From IMG/VR virus record IMGVR_UViG_3300036801_000020, positions 1 through 30,696 of that record: DNA of 30,696 nucleotides. One strand, 5' to 3'. Below are positions 13,005-20,000 of this stretch, piece after piece; the first letter of the stretch is position 1; each line of letters starts with the position of its first letter. The notes beneath the pieces were generated by a model. The model worked only from the letters and a program-made list of their open reading frames with translations. It did not search any database and had not been told where the DNA came from. Origin of the DNA: a virus. Both the position numbers and the translations under genes were made by a program.

Positions 13005-13540
13005 CAGCCCTCTCCGCGCTCTGTGGGTTGTCCTTGAAGAAGTTGACGCCGGTATTCGTCCGCAAACATCTCGGCCTGCTGATCGTGGTCGCACGTCGAG
13101 TGGAGCGCATTACGCATCTCGGGGTCGCAGTCGTACTCGAACTTCTCAAGGGTGCGTTCCAGCGCATCGAGATCCAACGGCGCTTCGATGCTGGCCCTTG
13201 CTGTGGGTTGGCGTTTGGCCAGAAGTTCGCGGTCGTATTTACAGGTCATGGCAGGACAGTTGTCCCACGCCTTCCCGTAATGGGCGCTCTTGTCGAATAC
13301 GGCTGCGTGATATGCCTGCGACTTGGTTTCCAGCGCCTCGCTCAGCGCCTCTTGCGTTGCTGATTGGTCGGAGTGGGATAGGTGTTCCTCGATTGCTGCG
13401 ACGTGGCGACTGAATGCCGCTGATACCTCGGCACCGTGAACGCCGTCCACTGCGGCCATGACATCAAGGACCAAGGCGTTCCAGAGTCCGGTGGTTACCG
13501 AATCAGGCTGAACAGCGGGGCGGGTCATTGGGTCAGTCAT
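13004..13540 (-). CDS. Unknown early protein with the VQPDSV / LSHSDQ elements
   Basis: About 178 residues from the ATG at 13540, 8 bases inside the preceding gene; an ATG at 13528 is also possible. Largely helical and charged, with Cys residues in NCPAMTCKYD and TCDHDQQAEM that could bind metal. Two short segments, AVQPDSV and LSHSDQSATQE, are nearly identical to segments in the protein at 13907-14191 and in the DNA as well (17 and 18 identical bases). This points to a recombination or duplication between the genes. No function is recognised. Confidence 0.65.
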   Translation of the reverse strand: MTDPMTRPAVQPDSVTTGLWNALVLDVMAAVDGVHGAEVSAAFSRHVAAIEEHLSHSDQSATQEALSEALETKSQAYHAAVFDKSAHYGKAWDNCPAMTCKYDRELLAKRQPTARASIEAPLDLDALERTLEKFEYDCDPEMRNALHSTCDHDQQAEMFADEYRRQLLQGQPTERGEG

Positions 13541-13868
13541 GGGTTTTGACCCCGGACTCACTGATGGCTGTGTTCGCTGCGACGGTCAGGCTCTCTCCCG
13601 GCAGAACGTCACGCCAGCCACAATGCGGCTCGGCCATAACCGGAAGCCCGTCCCACACGCAACACGGAGAGCCAGTCGGTGTGTGGCTCAGGCGCGATGC
13701 GTCAGCGTTCCAGCCCCAGCCACAGGTTCCGCAGCCCGGACCCCAAGGGCCGAAGTAGCCGCCGGGAATGCACCCGTTCGGGCACACCCAATCGCCGGAC
13801 TTCACTTCGGCGTAGAAGGTTTCCAGCGCCTCCGCGCTGGGCGTTGTCAGCATTCCTAGTTTCGACAC
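13533..13868 (-). CDS. Cys/Gly/Trp-rich small protein, unknown
   Basis: A 111-residue protein from a GTG at 13868, preceded by AAGGAGG seven bases upstream, a strong ribosome-binding site. The middle is rich in Cys, Gly and Trp (DWVCPNGCIPGGYFGPWGPG, then CGTCGWGW), which looks like a zinc or disulphide-stabilised fold, and PCCVWD later adds more Cys. No membrane segment is visible. No family is recognised. The strong independent ribosome-binding site contrasts with the coupled neighbours. Confidence 0.65.
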   Translation of the reverse strand: MSKLGMLTTPSAEALETFYAEVKSGDWVCPNGCIPGGYFGPWGPGCGTCGWGWNADASRLSHTPTGSPCCVWDGLPVMAEPHCGWRDVLPGESLTVAANTAISESGVKTHD

Positions 13869-13871
13869 GGG

Positions 13872-13910
13872 TTAGCCTCCTTCCTGTGAAAGCAATTCCT
13901 CGGCGCTCAT
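13872..13910 (-). CDS. Possible 12-residue leader peptide
   Basis: An ATG in ATGA overlap with the stop of the preceding gene opens MSAEELLSQEGG and stops with TAA three bases before the GTG of the Cys-rich gene. Its last codons contain the AAGGAGG ribosome-binding site. It may hand ribosomes over between the two genes. It could also be chance, since it is very short. Confidence 0.3.
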   Translation of the reverse strand: MSAEELLSQEGG

Positions 13911-14191
13911 CGGGGAGTCCTTGCTTCGAGAGCGCGGGACAAGTCGAACGCGAAGTGCTCGATTTGTGCGTCGGTCAGGTCTGGAATGTAGGCGTCGTTA
14001 GCCAGAAGGGCCTTGACCATTCGTTCCGCCTCAACCTCTTGCGTTACTGGTTGGTCGGAGTGGGATAGACCACCATGCTCGGTCAGATATCGCTGCGCCT
14101 CTTTGACGCAGCACGGCGACCGACGCTTATGCCGCGCTACCGGATCAGGCTGAACAGCGGTCACTCGGTGGCTCTTGTCAGGTGTGGTCAT
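13907..14191 (-). CDS. Small early protein, unknown
   Basis: A 94-residue protein whose ATG shares a base with the stop of the replication-like gene (TGATG). It carries AVQPDPV near the start and LSHSDQPVTQE mid-way, shared with the protein at 13004-13540, then a helical acidic C-terminal half (EAERMVKALLANDAYIPDLT and onward). It has a CC pair in RSPCCVKEA. No known domain. Confidence 0.6.
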   Translation of the reverse strand: MTTPDKSHRVTAVQPDPVARHKRRSPCCVKEAQRYLTEHGGLSHSDQPVTQEVEAERMVKALLANDAYIPDLTDAQIEHFAFDLSRALEARTPR

Positions 14192-14940
14192 CAGTTCTCC
14201 AGGTGCTGGCGTAGCGCGGCGGTCTCTTTGCGGGTTCGCTCGACGCGACGGTCGAAGGCGGCCTTGGCTTCGTCCTCACGATCGGCCTCACTTAGAGCCC
14301 TGAGGTTGGGCTTGGGGTTCAGGTTGTCCGTGGCGCCGAATACGAAGCCCTTGATGTCGCCATCGACGACTCCTGCACGGCTGAGCTTGTCGAACATGCG
14401 CTCGACGGCCGGCGCGCCATGGCGCTCGACGGCGGTGATCAGCTGGCGGTGGTAGCCATTGCCGGGAGCGACGTAGCAGCCGTGTTTGGCGAGCCATTGC
14501 AGCAGCGGAAACTCCGGCTCGTCGTCGTCCCCCTTAACAACCCCCGACGAAGAAGAGACATCTACAGGGACAGGGACAGGGACAGCGCTACGCGCCCGCG
14601 AGGTCCTTTTTTTGTCTTCTGTTTGTCCTGTATTTGTCTCACCGTTGTCCTCGCGTTGTCTCTCTTTTGCAGCCTTCCATTGGTACTGTTGCCAATCATG
14701 GACAGCCAGCGAACCGTCCTCGTGACGTTCGAGCAGCCGAGTCGACAGGTAGTGCGCCAGGTACTTCGCGTGCCGGTGAACAACCTCCCGGAAGTGGGCC
14801 TCAGAGGCGAACTGTCCAGGCTTCGATTGCCGCTTGGCGCGGGTCAGGATGACGATCCAGCTGTACCTCGCGGCGTCGGACGGCAGCGCGGCAAACTTGG
14901 GGTGCTCAGGTAGGTCGCAGTCGAGCGCAATCCAGGTCAC
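14191..14940 (-). CDS. Replication-organiser-like protein
   Basis: 249 residues from a GTG at 14940 in a GTGA overlap; the earlier start at 14955 is less consistent with its neighbours. The N-terminal half (WIALDCDLPEHPKFAALP, ARYSWIVILTRAK, FREVVHRHAKYLAHYLSTRL, then LAVHDWQQYQWK) is the winged-helix layout of phage replisome organisers and DnaD/O-type initiators. A low-complexity PVPVPV linker, encoded by three ACAGGG hexamers (14564-14585), joins a C-terminal helical domain. It would mark the origin and recruit the host helicase. This is the best replication-initiation candidate in the window; family assignment rests on overall pattern only. Confidence 0.6.
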   Translation of the reverse strand: MTWIALDCDLPEHPKFAALPSDAARYSWIVILTRAKRQSKPGQFASEAHFREVVHRHAKYLAHYLSTRLLERHEDGSLAVHDWQQYQWKAAKERQREDNGETNTGQTEDKKRTSRARSAVPVPVPVDVSSSSGVVKGDDDEPEFPLLQWLAKHGCYVAPGNGYHRQLITAVERHGAPAVERMFDKLSRAGVVDGDIKGFVFGATDNLNPKPNLRALSEADREDEAKAAFDRRVERTRKETAALRQHLEN

Positions 14941-15233
14941 CGCGGGTCTCCCCAAAGCGTCACAGGACGCTGTTCCATGCGATCCGCAGTGCCATCCAAT
15001 GCCGATGCCGTCTGCAGCTGCGTCATGGCCCGGTTACGTAGTCGCAGGGCGATGGTGCGCACCTTCTGAGGTTGTGACTCGAGCCAGTAGCCGTCCGAGT
15101 TAGACGCGATCGGGACGCCTTCGAGCCTTGCCGCATGGATAAGAAGCTCGACTTCTCGCGGTGAGATGCCCGCGAGCTCGGCGATCTGCTTCTTGGTGCG
15201 CGGCTCGCCGGTCAGGAACTCGCTGATCCTCAT
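14937..15233 (-). CDS. Small winged-helix DNA-binding protein (copy 2)
   Basis: A 98-residue protein starting in an ATGA overlap with the ATPase gene. KKQIAELAGISPREVELLIH is a helix-turn-helix followed by a wing-like strand (GVPIASNSDGYWL) and a basic C-terminal half (LRLRNRAMTQL). It resembles the protein at 16945-17256 in order and motif (TK/NKRQLAE.., S-R-V-E-L, GVPV.A), so the two flank the ATPase as paralogues. It may load or regulate the ATPase on DNA. Confidence 0.75.
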   Translation of the reverse strand: MRISEFLTGEPRTKKQIAELAGISPREVELLIHAARLEGVPIASNSDGYWLESQPQKVRTIALRLRNRAMTQLQTASALDGTADRMEQRPVTLWGDPR

Positions 15234-16948
15234 CGCTCACCACCAATGAACAGCGCCTCACCTGCTCTGATTGAGCCGGACGATTCCTCTAGCAGCCGGT
15301 TCACGCGCAGCCGCGAGAGATAACCGCGGAAGGTGCCCGATGTGGGCTCGATCCCCACTTGCTCGCCAAGATCGGCGCGGCTGATCCATTCGGGATAGAT
15401 ACTCACCAGGACTGCCAGCATCCGGCGTGCTCCCGCGTCCAGTTTGCGATTCCACATCTCGACTAGTTCGGATACGTCCGGCGCCCCTGAGCCGAGATCG
15501 GACCCCATCATCTCGACGCCCTGAGCCGAGAGGGCAACGGTGTTCTTGTCCGGCTCTTCGATCAGTTGCGCGACGCGCAAGCGGGATAGGTATCCGCGAA
15601 ACGTGCCGCTCGTCCATGCAACGTCGGCGAGCGTGCCGAGTTGCGATCTCAACAGTGGCGTGGGGTGCAGGCGTGCGAGCGCAACAAGCATCCGCCGCGC
15701 ACCAGCGTCAAGGCGCAGATCGTCAGTGGGTGGCGCCGCTACGGTCAGGCGAGGTCGGGGCTCAGGATGCACCACGGCGGGCGGAAACGACCCCTGAGGC
15801 ACCGGGATGGCGTGAACGCGGCTGATGGCCTCAGTTATGGACTCGCCGATCCCCTGGAGTACAGAGCCGACGCCGACGAGTTGCCTGACCGTCTCAGCCA
15901 GTTTCTCCACCTGGCCGTTGAGCACGGGGACTTCGACGACCTTTTCGACGACACGTTCCACCTGTTCGGTCGGACGCTGGGCAACCTGTCGCTCCAGTTC
16001 GACGATGCGCTTGCGCAGTTCCCTCGGATCGTTGGCTTTCTGCTGTTGTTTGGCCGCGGCTATGCGCGCGTCGAGCGCGTCGAGATCGACCTTCGCAAAC
16101 GTAGTCGGCGTAATCGCCACTTCACCCGTTCCGGGCGTCCGGCTGCTGTCGAAGGTCCGGCGCGGCCGAACCCGGATGCGCGCGAGTGTGCGAAGGAAGG
16201 ACGGTGACCACAGCCACGCCTCACCCTGTTCGAGCGATGCGAGAGTCGATAGAACGCCGTCCCTCTCTTCTGCGGTGCCATTGCCTTTGATCCACTCGTC
16301 TATGGCTGCGCGGTCCTGTGGACCAGTCGTTTGCATGACGATCAGAATTTCCGTCTGGGTTAGGACATTCTTGTTGAGCACCGCTGCGCGCTGAGTTATC
16401 AGTAGACAGCCGAGACCCTTGATCCGGCCGCGCCGGACAATGCTTTCGAGCGCCCCCAACGACTTGAGTTGGTCGCCCTTCTCGCGCGGCTGCTGCGGCG
16501 CGAACACGTCGGCTTCGTCGACGACGACGAAGAGAGGGCCGCTATCGGGCTTCTTGCCGCGGTACAGGCGATCAAGGAACGTGGCCGCGAACGTGTGTTC
16601 AGCAGCCTTCGAAGTGAACGCTGAGAGGTCGAAGATGTAAGCGCCCGGATGCTCAAGCACGACTTCCGCGAACGTCGTGCCTGCGCTTGGGTCAAGGTCC
16701 ATATCGCCGTGGTCGCCACCGAAGATAACGACGGGCAGGCCCGGCTTCTCACCGTCGACGGATGAGCGCAGTCCCCACCACGCGCCAGTCGGATCGAGGA
16801 CGACGACAGGAACCTGAGCATCGATGGCCTCTTCGACGATCACGGATGCCGCATACGTCTTACCCGCACCACGGCGGGCGAGGATGGCGATTGACTGAGT
16901 AACTGTGTCAATCGGCAGCTCAATGCCGCGGCCGATGCGAAGGGTCAC
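15230..16948 (-). CDS. HerA/DUF87-like ATPase with tandem winged-helix domains
   Basis: A 572-residue protein starting in an ATGA overlap. The N-terminal ATPase has Walker A-like ARRGAGKT (24-31), Walker B VVVDEADVF (141-149), and the family stretch ITQRAAVLNKNVLTQTEILI (184-203), as in HerA/FtsK-clade motors. A coiled-coil-like region (about 285-355) leads to two copies of a winged-helix unit, 413-480 and 503-570, each starting LDAGARRML and containing SGTFRGYLSRLRV. HerA-type motors translocate on double-stranded DNA. In a phage replication block with no DnaB helicase it could remodel forks, process ends or counter host defences. Its partner nuclease, if any, is not obvious; the VRR-NUC gene is a few genes away. 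Confidence 0.85.
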   Translation of the reverse strand: MTLRIGRGIELPIDTVTQSIAILARRGAGKTYAASVIVEEAIDAQVPVVVLDPTGAWWGLRSSVDGEKPGLPVVIFGGDHGDMDLDPSAGTTFAEVVLEHPGAYIFDLSAFTSKAAEHTFAATFLDRLYRGKKPDSGPLFVVVDEADVFAPQQPREKGDQLKSLGALESIVRRGRIKGLGCLLITQRAAVLNKNVLTQTEILIVMQTTGPQDRAAIDEWIKGNGTAEERDGVLSTLASLEQGEAWLWSPSFLRTLARIRVRPRRTFDSSRTPGTGEVAITPTTFAKVDLDALDARIAAAKQQQKANDPRELRKRIVELERQVAQRPTEQVERVVEKVVEVPVLNGQVEKLAETVRQLVGVGSVLQGIGESITEAISRVHAIPVPQGSFPPAVVHPEPRPRLTVAAPPTDDLRLDAGARRMLVALARLHPTPLLRSQLGTLADVAWTSGTFRGYLSRLRVAQLIEEPDKNTVALSAQGVEMMGSDLGSGAPDVSELVEMWNRKLDAGARRMLAVLVSIYPEWISRADLGEQVGIEPTSGTFRGYLSRLRVNRLLEESSGSIRAGEALFIGGER

Positions 16949-17256
16949 GAAGCGCGCCCCTTCCGCCGCGACTCGCGGTCACGCTTCGCCCATTCCTCGA
17001 TCAGCCGCTCGCGCTCGTCCAGCGAGGCGCGTTCATAGCGGCGCTCGAACTCCAAGCGTTCACGACGGACGCTTTCCGATTCGCTCACGCCGTCAGGAAT
17101 TGGTTCGCAGCCCGTCGCTGTAGTCGCAGCGCACACAGGTACGCCTCGTCTGCTGTCTACTTCAAGCTCAACGACTCGCGTCGAGACGCCCATGTCCTCG
17201 GCAAGCTGGCGCTTGTTCTTCGGGGTGGCGGTGAGGGCTTCGAGCAGGGTTTTCAC
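16945..17256 (-). CDS. Small winged-helix DNA-binding protein (copy 1)
   Basis: 103 residues from a GTG in a GTGA overlap. The start, KTLLEALTATPKNKRQLAED followed by MGVSTRVVELEV, is a winged-helix HTH; the C-terminal half is a long basic/acidic helix (VRRERLEFERRYERASLDER and onward). It is a paralogue of 14937-15233, and both flank the HerA-like ATPase. Likely binds DNA; role unknown. Confidence 0.75.
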   Translation of the reverse strand: MKTLLEALTATPKNKRQLAEDMGVSTRVVELEVDSRRGVPVCAATTATGCEPIPDGVSESESVRRERLEFERRYERASLDERERLIEEWAKRDRESRRKGRAS

Positions 17257-17828
17257 GCAGCCTGCTCCAGCGGCAGCGAGCCCCACTGATCGGCCATCGC
17301 GTCGGCGATGCCCTGCAGTGTCCGGCTGCGTTCCTTCCAGCGATCAGGACCGGGCGCCATCCGGTGGACTCGGGCTGTCCGGCCATCAACGATGTTGGTC
17401 GGCGTGAGCTTCGGAAGTCCTTTGAGCCAGAGGCACGTCGCCTTGACTTCACCGTGGCCGAACTGCCAAGGCTGGATGATCTGGTCCGGCTTGCGTATCC
17501 GGCTGCTGATGATCGAGACGGGGTTTTCCAGCGCGATGCGCGGGATACTCGGCACGTCAATCAGGCAGCGCACGAACGCCAGCGCCCATTCCTGTTCGTC
17601 GCGCTTTTCCTTGAACCAGCGCGCGCCGCTCACAGCGAGATGCGTACAGGGCGGATGGACGATCATCAGATCCCATCCACCGCCCCACGCCACGGGCATT
17701 ACGTCACCCTGAATGTGCGGGCCCGGTCGCTCACTTGGCAACAGGTCGCAGCTGATCGCCTCATGCCCGCGCGCAATGAACGCATCGCGGACGATGCCGG
17801 AGAACTCGCAGGCCACTAGGACTCTCAC
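17253..17828 (-). CDS. Short C5-cytosine methyltransferase-like protein
   Basis: 191 residues, starting at an ATG in an ATGA overlap. It has the AdoMet-domain opening MRVLVACEFSGIVRDAF, the catalytic PPC motif (59-61, VHPPCTHL) and an ENP motif (101-103) in place of ENV, and a GHGEVKATCLWLKGL segment. Full C5 methyltransferases are about 300 residues or longer and carry a target-recognition domain; this one lacks most of that. It may act with a partner, methylate weakly or have another role. With the class-beta enzyme, the phage carries two methyltransferase-type genes. Confidence 0.75.
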   Translation of the reverse strand: MRVLVACEFSGIVRDAFIARGHEAISCDLLPSERPGPHIQGDVMPVAWGGGWDLMIVHPPCTHLAVSGARWFKEKRDEQEWALAFVRCLIDVPSIPRIALENPVSIISSRIRKPDQIIQPWQFGHGEVKATCLWLKGLPKLTPTNIVDGRTARVHRMAPGPDRWKERSRTLQGIADAMADQWGSLPLEQAA

Positions 17829-18001
17829 TCCACCCGCCTCAACGCAGGAACAGGGAAGTTCCCGAAAGACGCCAGCATCCGGTCGACGTAGAACTGGTGG
17901 TCAGGCTTGCGCTGATGCTCCTGGACGGCCTTGGCGATGGCCTTGGGCTCGTCCTCTGCTTCGATTACGCCTAAACAGGCGCAGCGGCGGCGCTCTTTCA
18001 T
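17825..18001 (-). CDS. Small protein, unknown
   Basis: A 58-residue protein between two ATGA overlaps. MKERRRCACLG opens with basic residues and two Cys, followed by a helix (EPKAIAKAVQEHQRKP) and a short end NFPVPALRRVE. No domain is recognised. Accepted because of perfect coupling on both sides. Confidence 0.6.
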   Translation of the reverse strand: MKERRRCACLGVIEAEDEPKAIAKAVQEHQRKPDHQFYVDRMLASFGNFPVPALRRVE

Positions 18002-18234
18002 GCTTGCTCCCAAACCGTTAGGCGCTGTGGTGCCTTCTTGGCTCCGAGCGCGAACCAAGCTGTCCAGCCGTCGATGTAGATGCGCTCCACGCGGACGTCC
18101 AGGTAGCGATAGACGGTGCGGATGCTCACGCCGTAGCGGGCTGCCAGTCCTTCGACGGTGAGCCCCTTGCGCTTGTCGTCCTGGAGCGATTGGATCTGCC
18201 ACGGCTCCAATCCGGCCTGCTGCTTCTCCTTCAC
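17998..18234 (-). CDS. HTH protein (Hin/recombinase-type HTH), unknown role
   Basis: About 78 residues from a GTG at 18234 in a GTGA overlap, with GGAAG eight bases upstream; an ATG at 18267 would give 89 residues overlapping the zinc peptide. LTVEGLAARYGVSIRTVYRY is a clear helix-turn-helix, followed by a basic/aromatic segment RIYIDGWTAWFALGAKKAPQ. The layout resembles small phage regulators. Binding sites are unknown. Confidence 0.7.
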   Translation of the reverse strand: MKEKQQAGLEPWQIQSLQDDKRKGLTVEGLAARYGVSIRTVYRYLDVRVERIYIDGWTAWFALGAKKAPQRLTVWEQA

Positions 18235-18335
18235 CGGAGCTGCTTCCGGTGCCAGCCACGTCGGCATAGACGGCAGATGCCGCGCTGGTTCTCGGCCGGT
18301 ATCTTGCACACGCACTCCGGGCACAGACACCTCAC
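18231..18335 (-). CDS. 34-residue zinc-ribbon peptide
   Basis: Starts at a GTG in a GTGA overlap with the RecT-like gene and ends in a GTGA overlap with the HTH gene. Its four main Cys sit as C-x2-C and C-x2-C (LCPECVC... and CRLCRRGWH), a minimal zinc ribbon with a basic end. Larger open frames over it look like antisense. Tight coupling on both sides supports it as real. Confidence 0.55.
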   Translation of the reverse strand: MRCLCPECVCKIPAENQRGICRLCRRGWHRKQLR

Positions 18336-19108
18336 TCGAGCCAGCTTTCGCTCTTGGTCCGGTGAGGTCGTTGGCCCGGTTGTGCCTCGGGGTCGTGTCC
18401 ACTCTCCCGCCGGCACTGATCCCCGGATAACGGAGAGACGCTCTCGCACTGGCTCATACCCACTTTTGGGTCTGTGTGGCTGCGGCCCGCCGTGTCCTCG
18501 TCCTCGTGTACCTCGACGCCGCCCAATGGCACGAACTGGGCTTCTACGACGTTGGAAGGTGCCGACTCGGGTATGGGCGCGTCAGCGACAGGAGCCGCTG
18601 CGTGCTCGTCGGCGTGAGCGCTCGGGGCTTCCACGTCCCAGCGCTCGTCTTGGGTTGGCGCGGAGATGTTGAAGGCGCGGCGAAGCGCCATCGACTCAGC
18701 AACCTTGATCGCCATCTCTGGTGCAAACTTCTGGTTGCCACCCTTCGCCGGATATCTGCCCGGATAGGTGAACGGGTGGCTCATATCGGTGCGGTAGGCC
18801 GATGCCTCGCACTCCCAGTAGTCACCGACGATCACCGGCTTGGTGACGGTCAGACCATCGAAGCGTCCTGAGCGGTGCGCGATCCACAGCAGCGCGTCAC
18901 GAGTGACATACGGCTTGCCGTCGATCAGCACGAGATGCTTGAGCATCAGGTCCAGGTCGTAACGCTTGGCGATGGCTATCGCGAGCTCGCGCTGCTGCGG
19001 GTTGGCCGTGTCCAAGCCGACTGCCTTCAGAATGGCCTGCTTGCGCAGCTTCTCGGCTTCCTTGTTGTCGTCAACGACGGTGAGCGTCGATTCCGTTTGC
19101 GCTGTCAT
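18332..19108 (-). CDS. RecT-like single-strand annealing protein
   Basis: 258 residues, preceded by a GA-rich Shine-Dalgarno (GAGGGAAGAG) close to the ATG. The region MLKHLVLIDGKPYVTRDALL, then HRSGRFDGL and the downstream YWECEASAYRTDMSHPFTYP, then MAIKVAESMALRRAFNIS, resembles RecT/Redbeta-type annealing proteins from actinobacterial phages. The C-terminal third is acidic and disordered and ends with a C-x7-C...H-x10-H tail. Such proteins pair single strands during recombination and concatemer formation. The usual exonuclease partner is not adjacent; the VRR-NUC nuclease is downstream. Family assignment is by pattern. Confidence 0.6.
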   Translation of the reverse strand: MTAQTESTLTVVDDNKEAEKLRKQAILKAVGLDTANPQQRELAIAIAKRYDLDLMLKHLVLIDGKPYVTRDALLWIAHRSGRFDGLTVTKPVIVGDYWECEASAYRTDMSHPFTYPGRYPAKGGNQKFAPEMAIKVAESMALRRAFNISAPTQDERWDVEAPSAHADEHAAAPVADAPIPESAPSNVVEAQFVPLGGVEVHEDEDTAGRSHTDPKVGMSQCESVSPLSGDQCRRESGHDPEAQPGQRPHRTKSESWLE

Positions 19109-19134
19109 TTACTCTTCCCTCTCTCTACGTCTCC

Positions 19135-19168
19135 GCGGGCGGGCCTGACCCAGCGCCGACCCGCCCGC
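19135..19168 (-). terminator. Hairpin between the small early genes and the RecT-like gene
   Basis: A perfect 9-bp stem GCGGGCGGG (19135-19143) with CCCGCCCGC (19160-19168) and a 16-base loop. On the minus strand it is followed by GGAGACG and the GA-rich ribosome-binding sequence, not a T-run. It may attenuate or process the early transcript, adjusting the output of the downstream genes. Confidence 0.45.
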
Positions 19169-19169
19169 T

Positions 19170-19433
19170 TTAGACGCCCGTTTCCCGACGCTCCGGCTTG
19201 CCCGCAATCCGGTGGGTTGACACGCCGCGGTTCGCGGGCGCAGAGGGAGAGGCATCGCGCGCAGGAGTTGCACGGTCTCCCTCTGCGCTCGGGAACCGAG
19301 ACAGCAGTCGTTCGTATTCACAGCGAATGCAGGCAGCGGCTTCGAGCGGTGTCCGGTGAACGAAGCCGCACGGTGCTTCGACTTCGGCGAGGTACTTCTC
19401 AGCGGCGCGGTCAAGCGCCAGTAGGTCTTTCAC
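19170..19433 (-). CDS. Small Cys-containing early protein
   Basis: 87 residues from a GTG in a GTGA overlap. The region CGFVHRTPLEAAACIRCEYE has Cys/His spacing C-x3-H-x9-C-x2-C, consistent with zinc binding. The C-terminal half is a disordered basic tail (PSAEGDRATPARDASPSAPA and onward). No known function. Longer frames reaching 19526 are antisense to the upstream genes. Confidence 0.6.
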   Translation of the reverse strand: MKDLLALDRAAEKYLAEVEAPCGFVHRTPLEAAACIRCEYERLLSRFPSAEGDRATPARDASPSAPANRGVSTHRIAGKPERRETGV

Positions 19434-19630
19434 TGAACCGGCCACCCGAGCAACGCTGAGACCAGCGCCACGACGATGAGCGGCAGCGCCAGAACACCGA
19501 TCAGGACGAGCGACACGAGCGCCCAACCCAGCCAGACGCCCGCGCGCTCCGTCAGTCGGTAATCGAGCTTGCCGTCGTAGGTGGTGCCATCAGGCCATTG
19601 GACGAGCGGCTCATTGATTCGCTCTGCCAT
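19430..19630 (-). CDS. Small membrane protein, early
   Basis: A 66-residue protein, five bases after the preceding gene. The N-terminal part is polar (MAERINEPLVQWPDGTTYDG, then LDYRLTERAG). It is followed by a long hydrophobic stretch of about 30 residues that could be one or two membrane helices (VWLGWALVSLVLIGVLALPL and VVALVSALLGW). It could be a superinfection-exclusion or membrane-remodelling protein, but that is only a thought from location. Confidence 0.65.
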   Translation of the reverse strand: MAERINEPLVQWPDGTTYDGKLDYRLTERAGVWLGWALVSLVLIGVLALPLIVVALVSALLGWPVQ

Positions 19631-19635
19631 GCGCT

Positions 19636-19785
19636 TCACTGGACCGTCGTGTCCTTGCGCGCCAGATAACGTTCCCGGCTCGTCTTGCCTTCGAGCATCC
19701 GGCGGCGCCACTCGGGCATCTCCGGTTTGACTGGCTCGACGCGCGGCTGAGTCTTGGCTTGCGCGATGCGCTCGGTTAGCGTCAT
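19636..19785 (-). CDS. Small basic protein, unknown
   Basis: 49 residues from an ATG in an ATGA overlap with the HTH gene. It is rich in Arg, Lys and Glu (TLTERIAQAKTQ, PEWRRRMLEGKTSRERYLAR), mostly helical, with no Cys or membrane segment. No domain recognised. Accepted for its coupling. Confidence 0.6.
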   Translation of the reverse strand: MTLTERIAQAKTQPRVEPVKPEMPEWRRRMLEGKTSRERYLARKDTTVQ

Positions 19786-20000
19786 GCCGCGTCGTCCGTC
19801 TTGCGCGAGTCCAGCGCGCGCATGACCTTCTGGTACTCGTCGCCAGTCGGGATCAAGCGCCCCTGCTCGGCGAGCGCGAGGGTGACGTGGTTCACGCCGG
19901 AGAGCTTCGCAAGGTCGCGCAAGCTCAGTCCGAGCGCCACGCGCTGCGGTCCCCATGCGCCGCCTGCCGTGCGTACCTGCGTCTTCGCTTGGTCGGTCAT
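19782..20000 (-). CDS. XRE-like HTH regulator, first early gene
   Basis: 72 residues from the ATG at 20000; a GTG at 20009 is excluded as it overlaps the -10 hexamer. RVALGLSLRDLAKLSGVNHV followed by TLALAEQGRLIPTG is a Cro/CI-type helix-turn-helix. It is the first gene after the early promoter, only 7 bases from the -10, so it is probably read from a leaderless mRNA. Cro-like control of its own promoter is plausible, since the promoter holds inverted repeats. The short chain has no dimerisation domain beyond the HTH. Confidence 0.75.
   Translation of the reverse strand: MTDQAKTQVRTAGGAWGPQRVALGLSLRDLAKLSGVNHVTLALAEQGRLIPTGDEYQKVMRALDSRKTDDAA

Noticed and set aside
14564-14585. ACAGGG hexamer repeats as an origin of replication
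   Set aside because: Only three copies and they encode the PVPVPV linker; no AT-rich region is adjacent. Origin remains unlocated.
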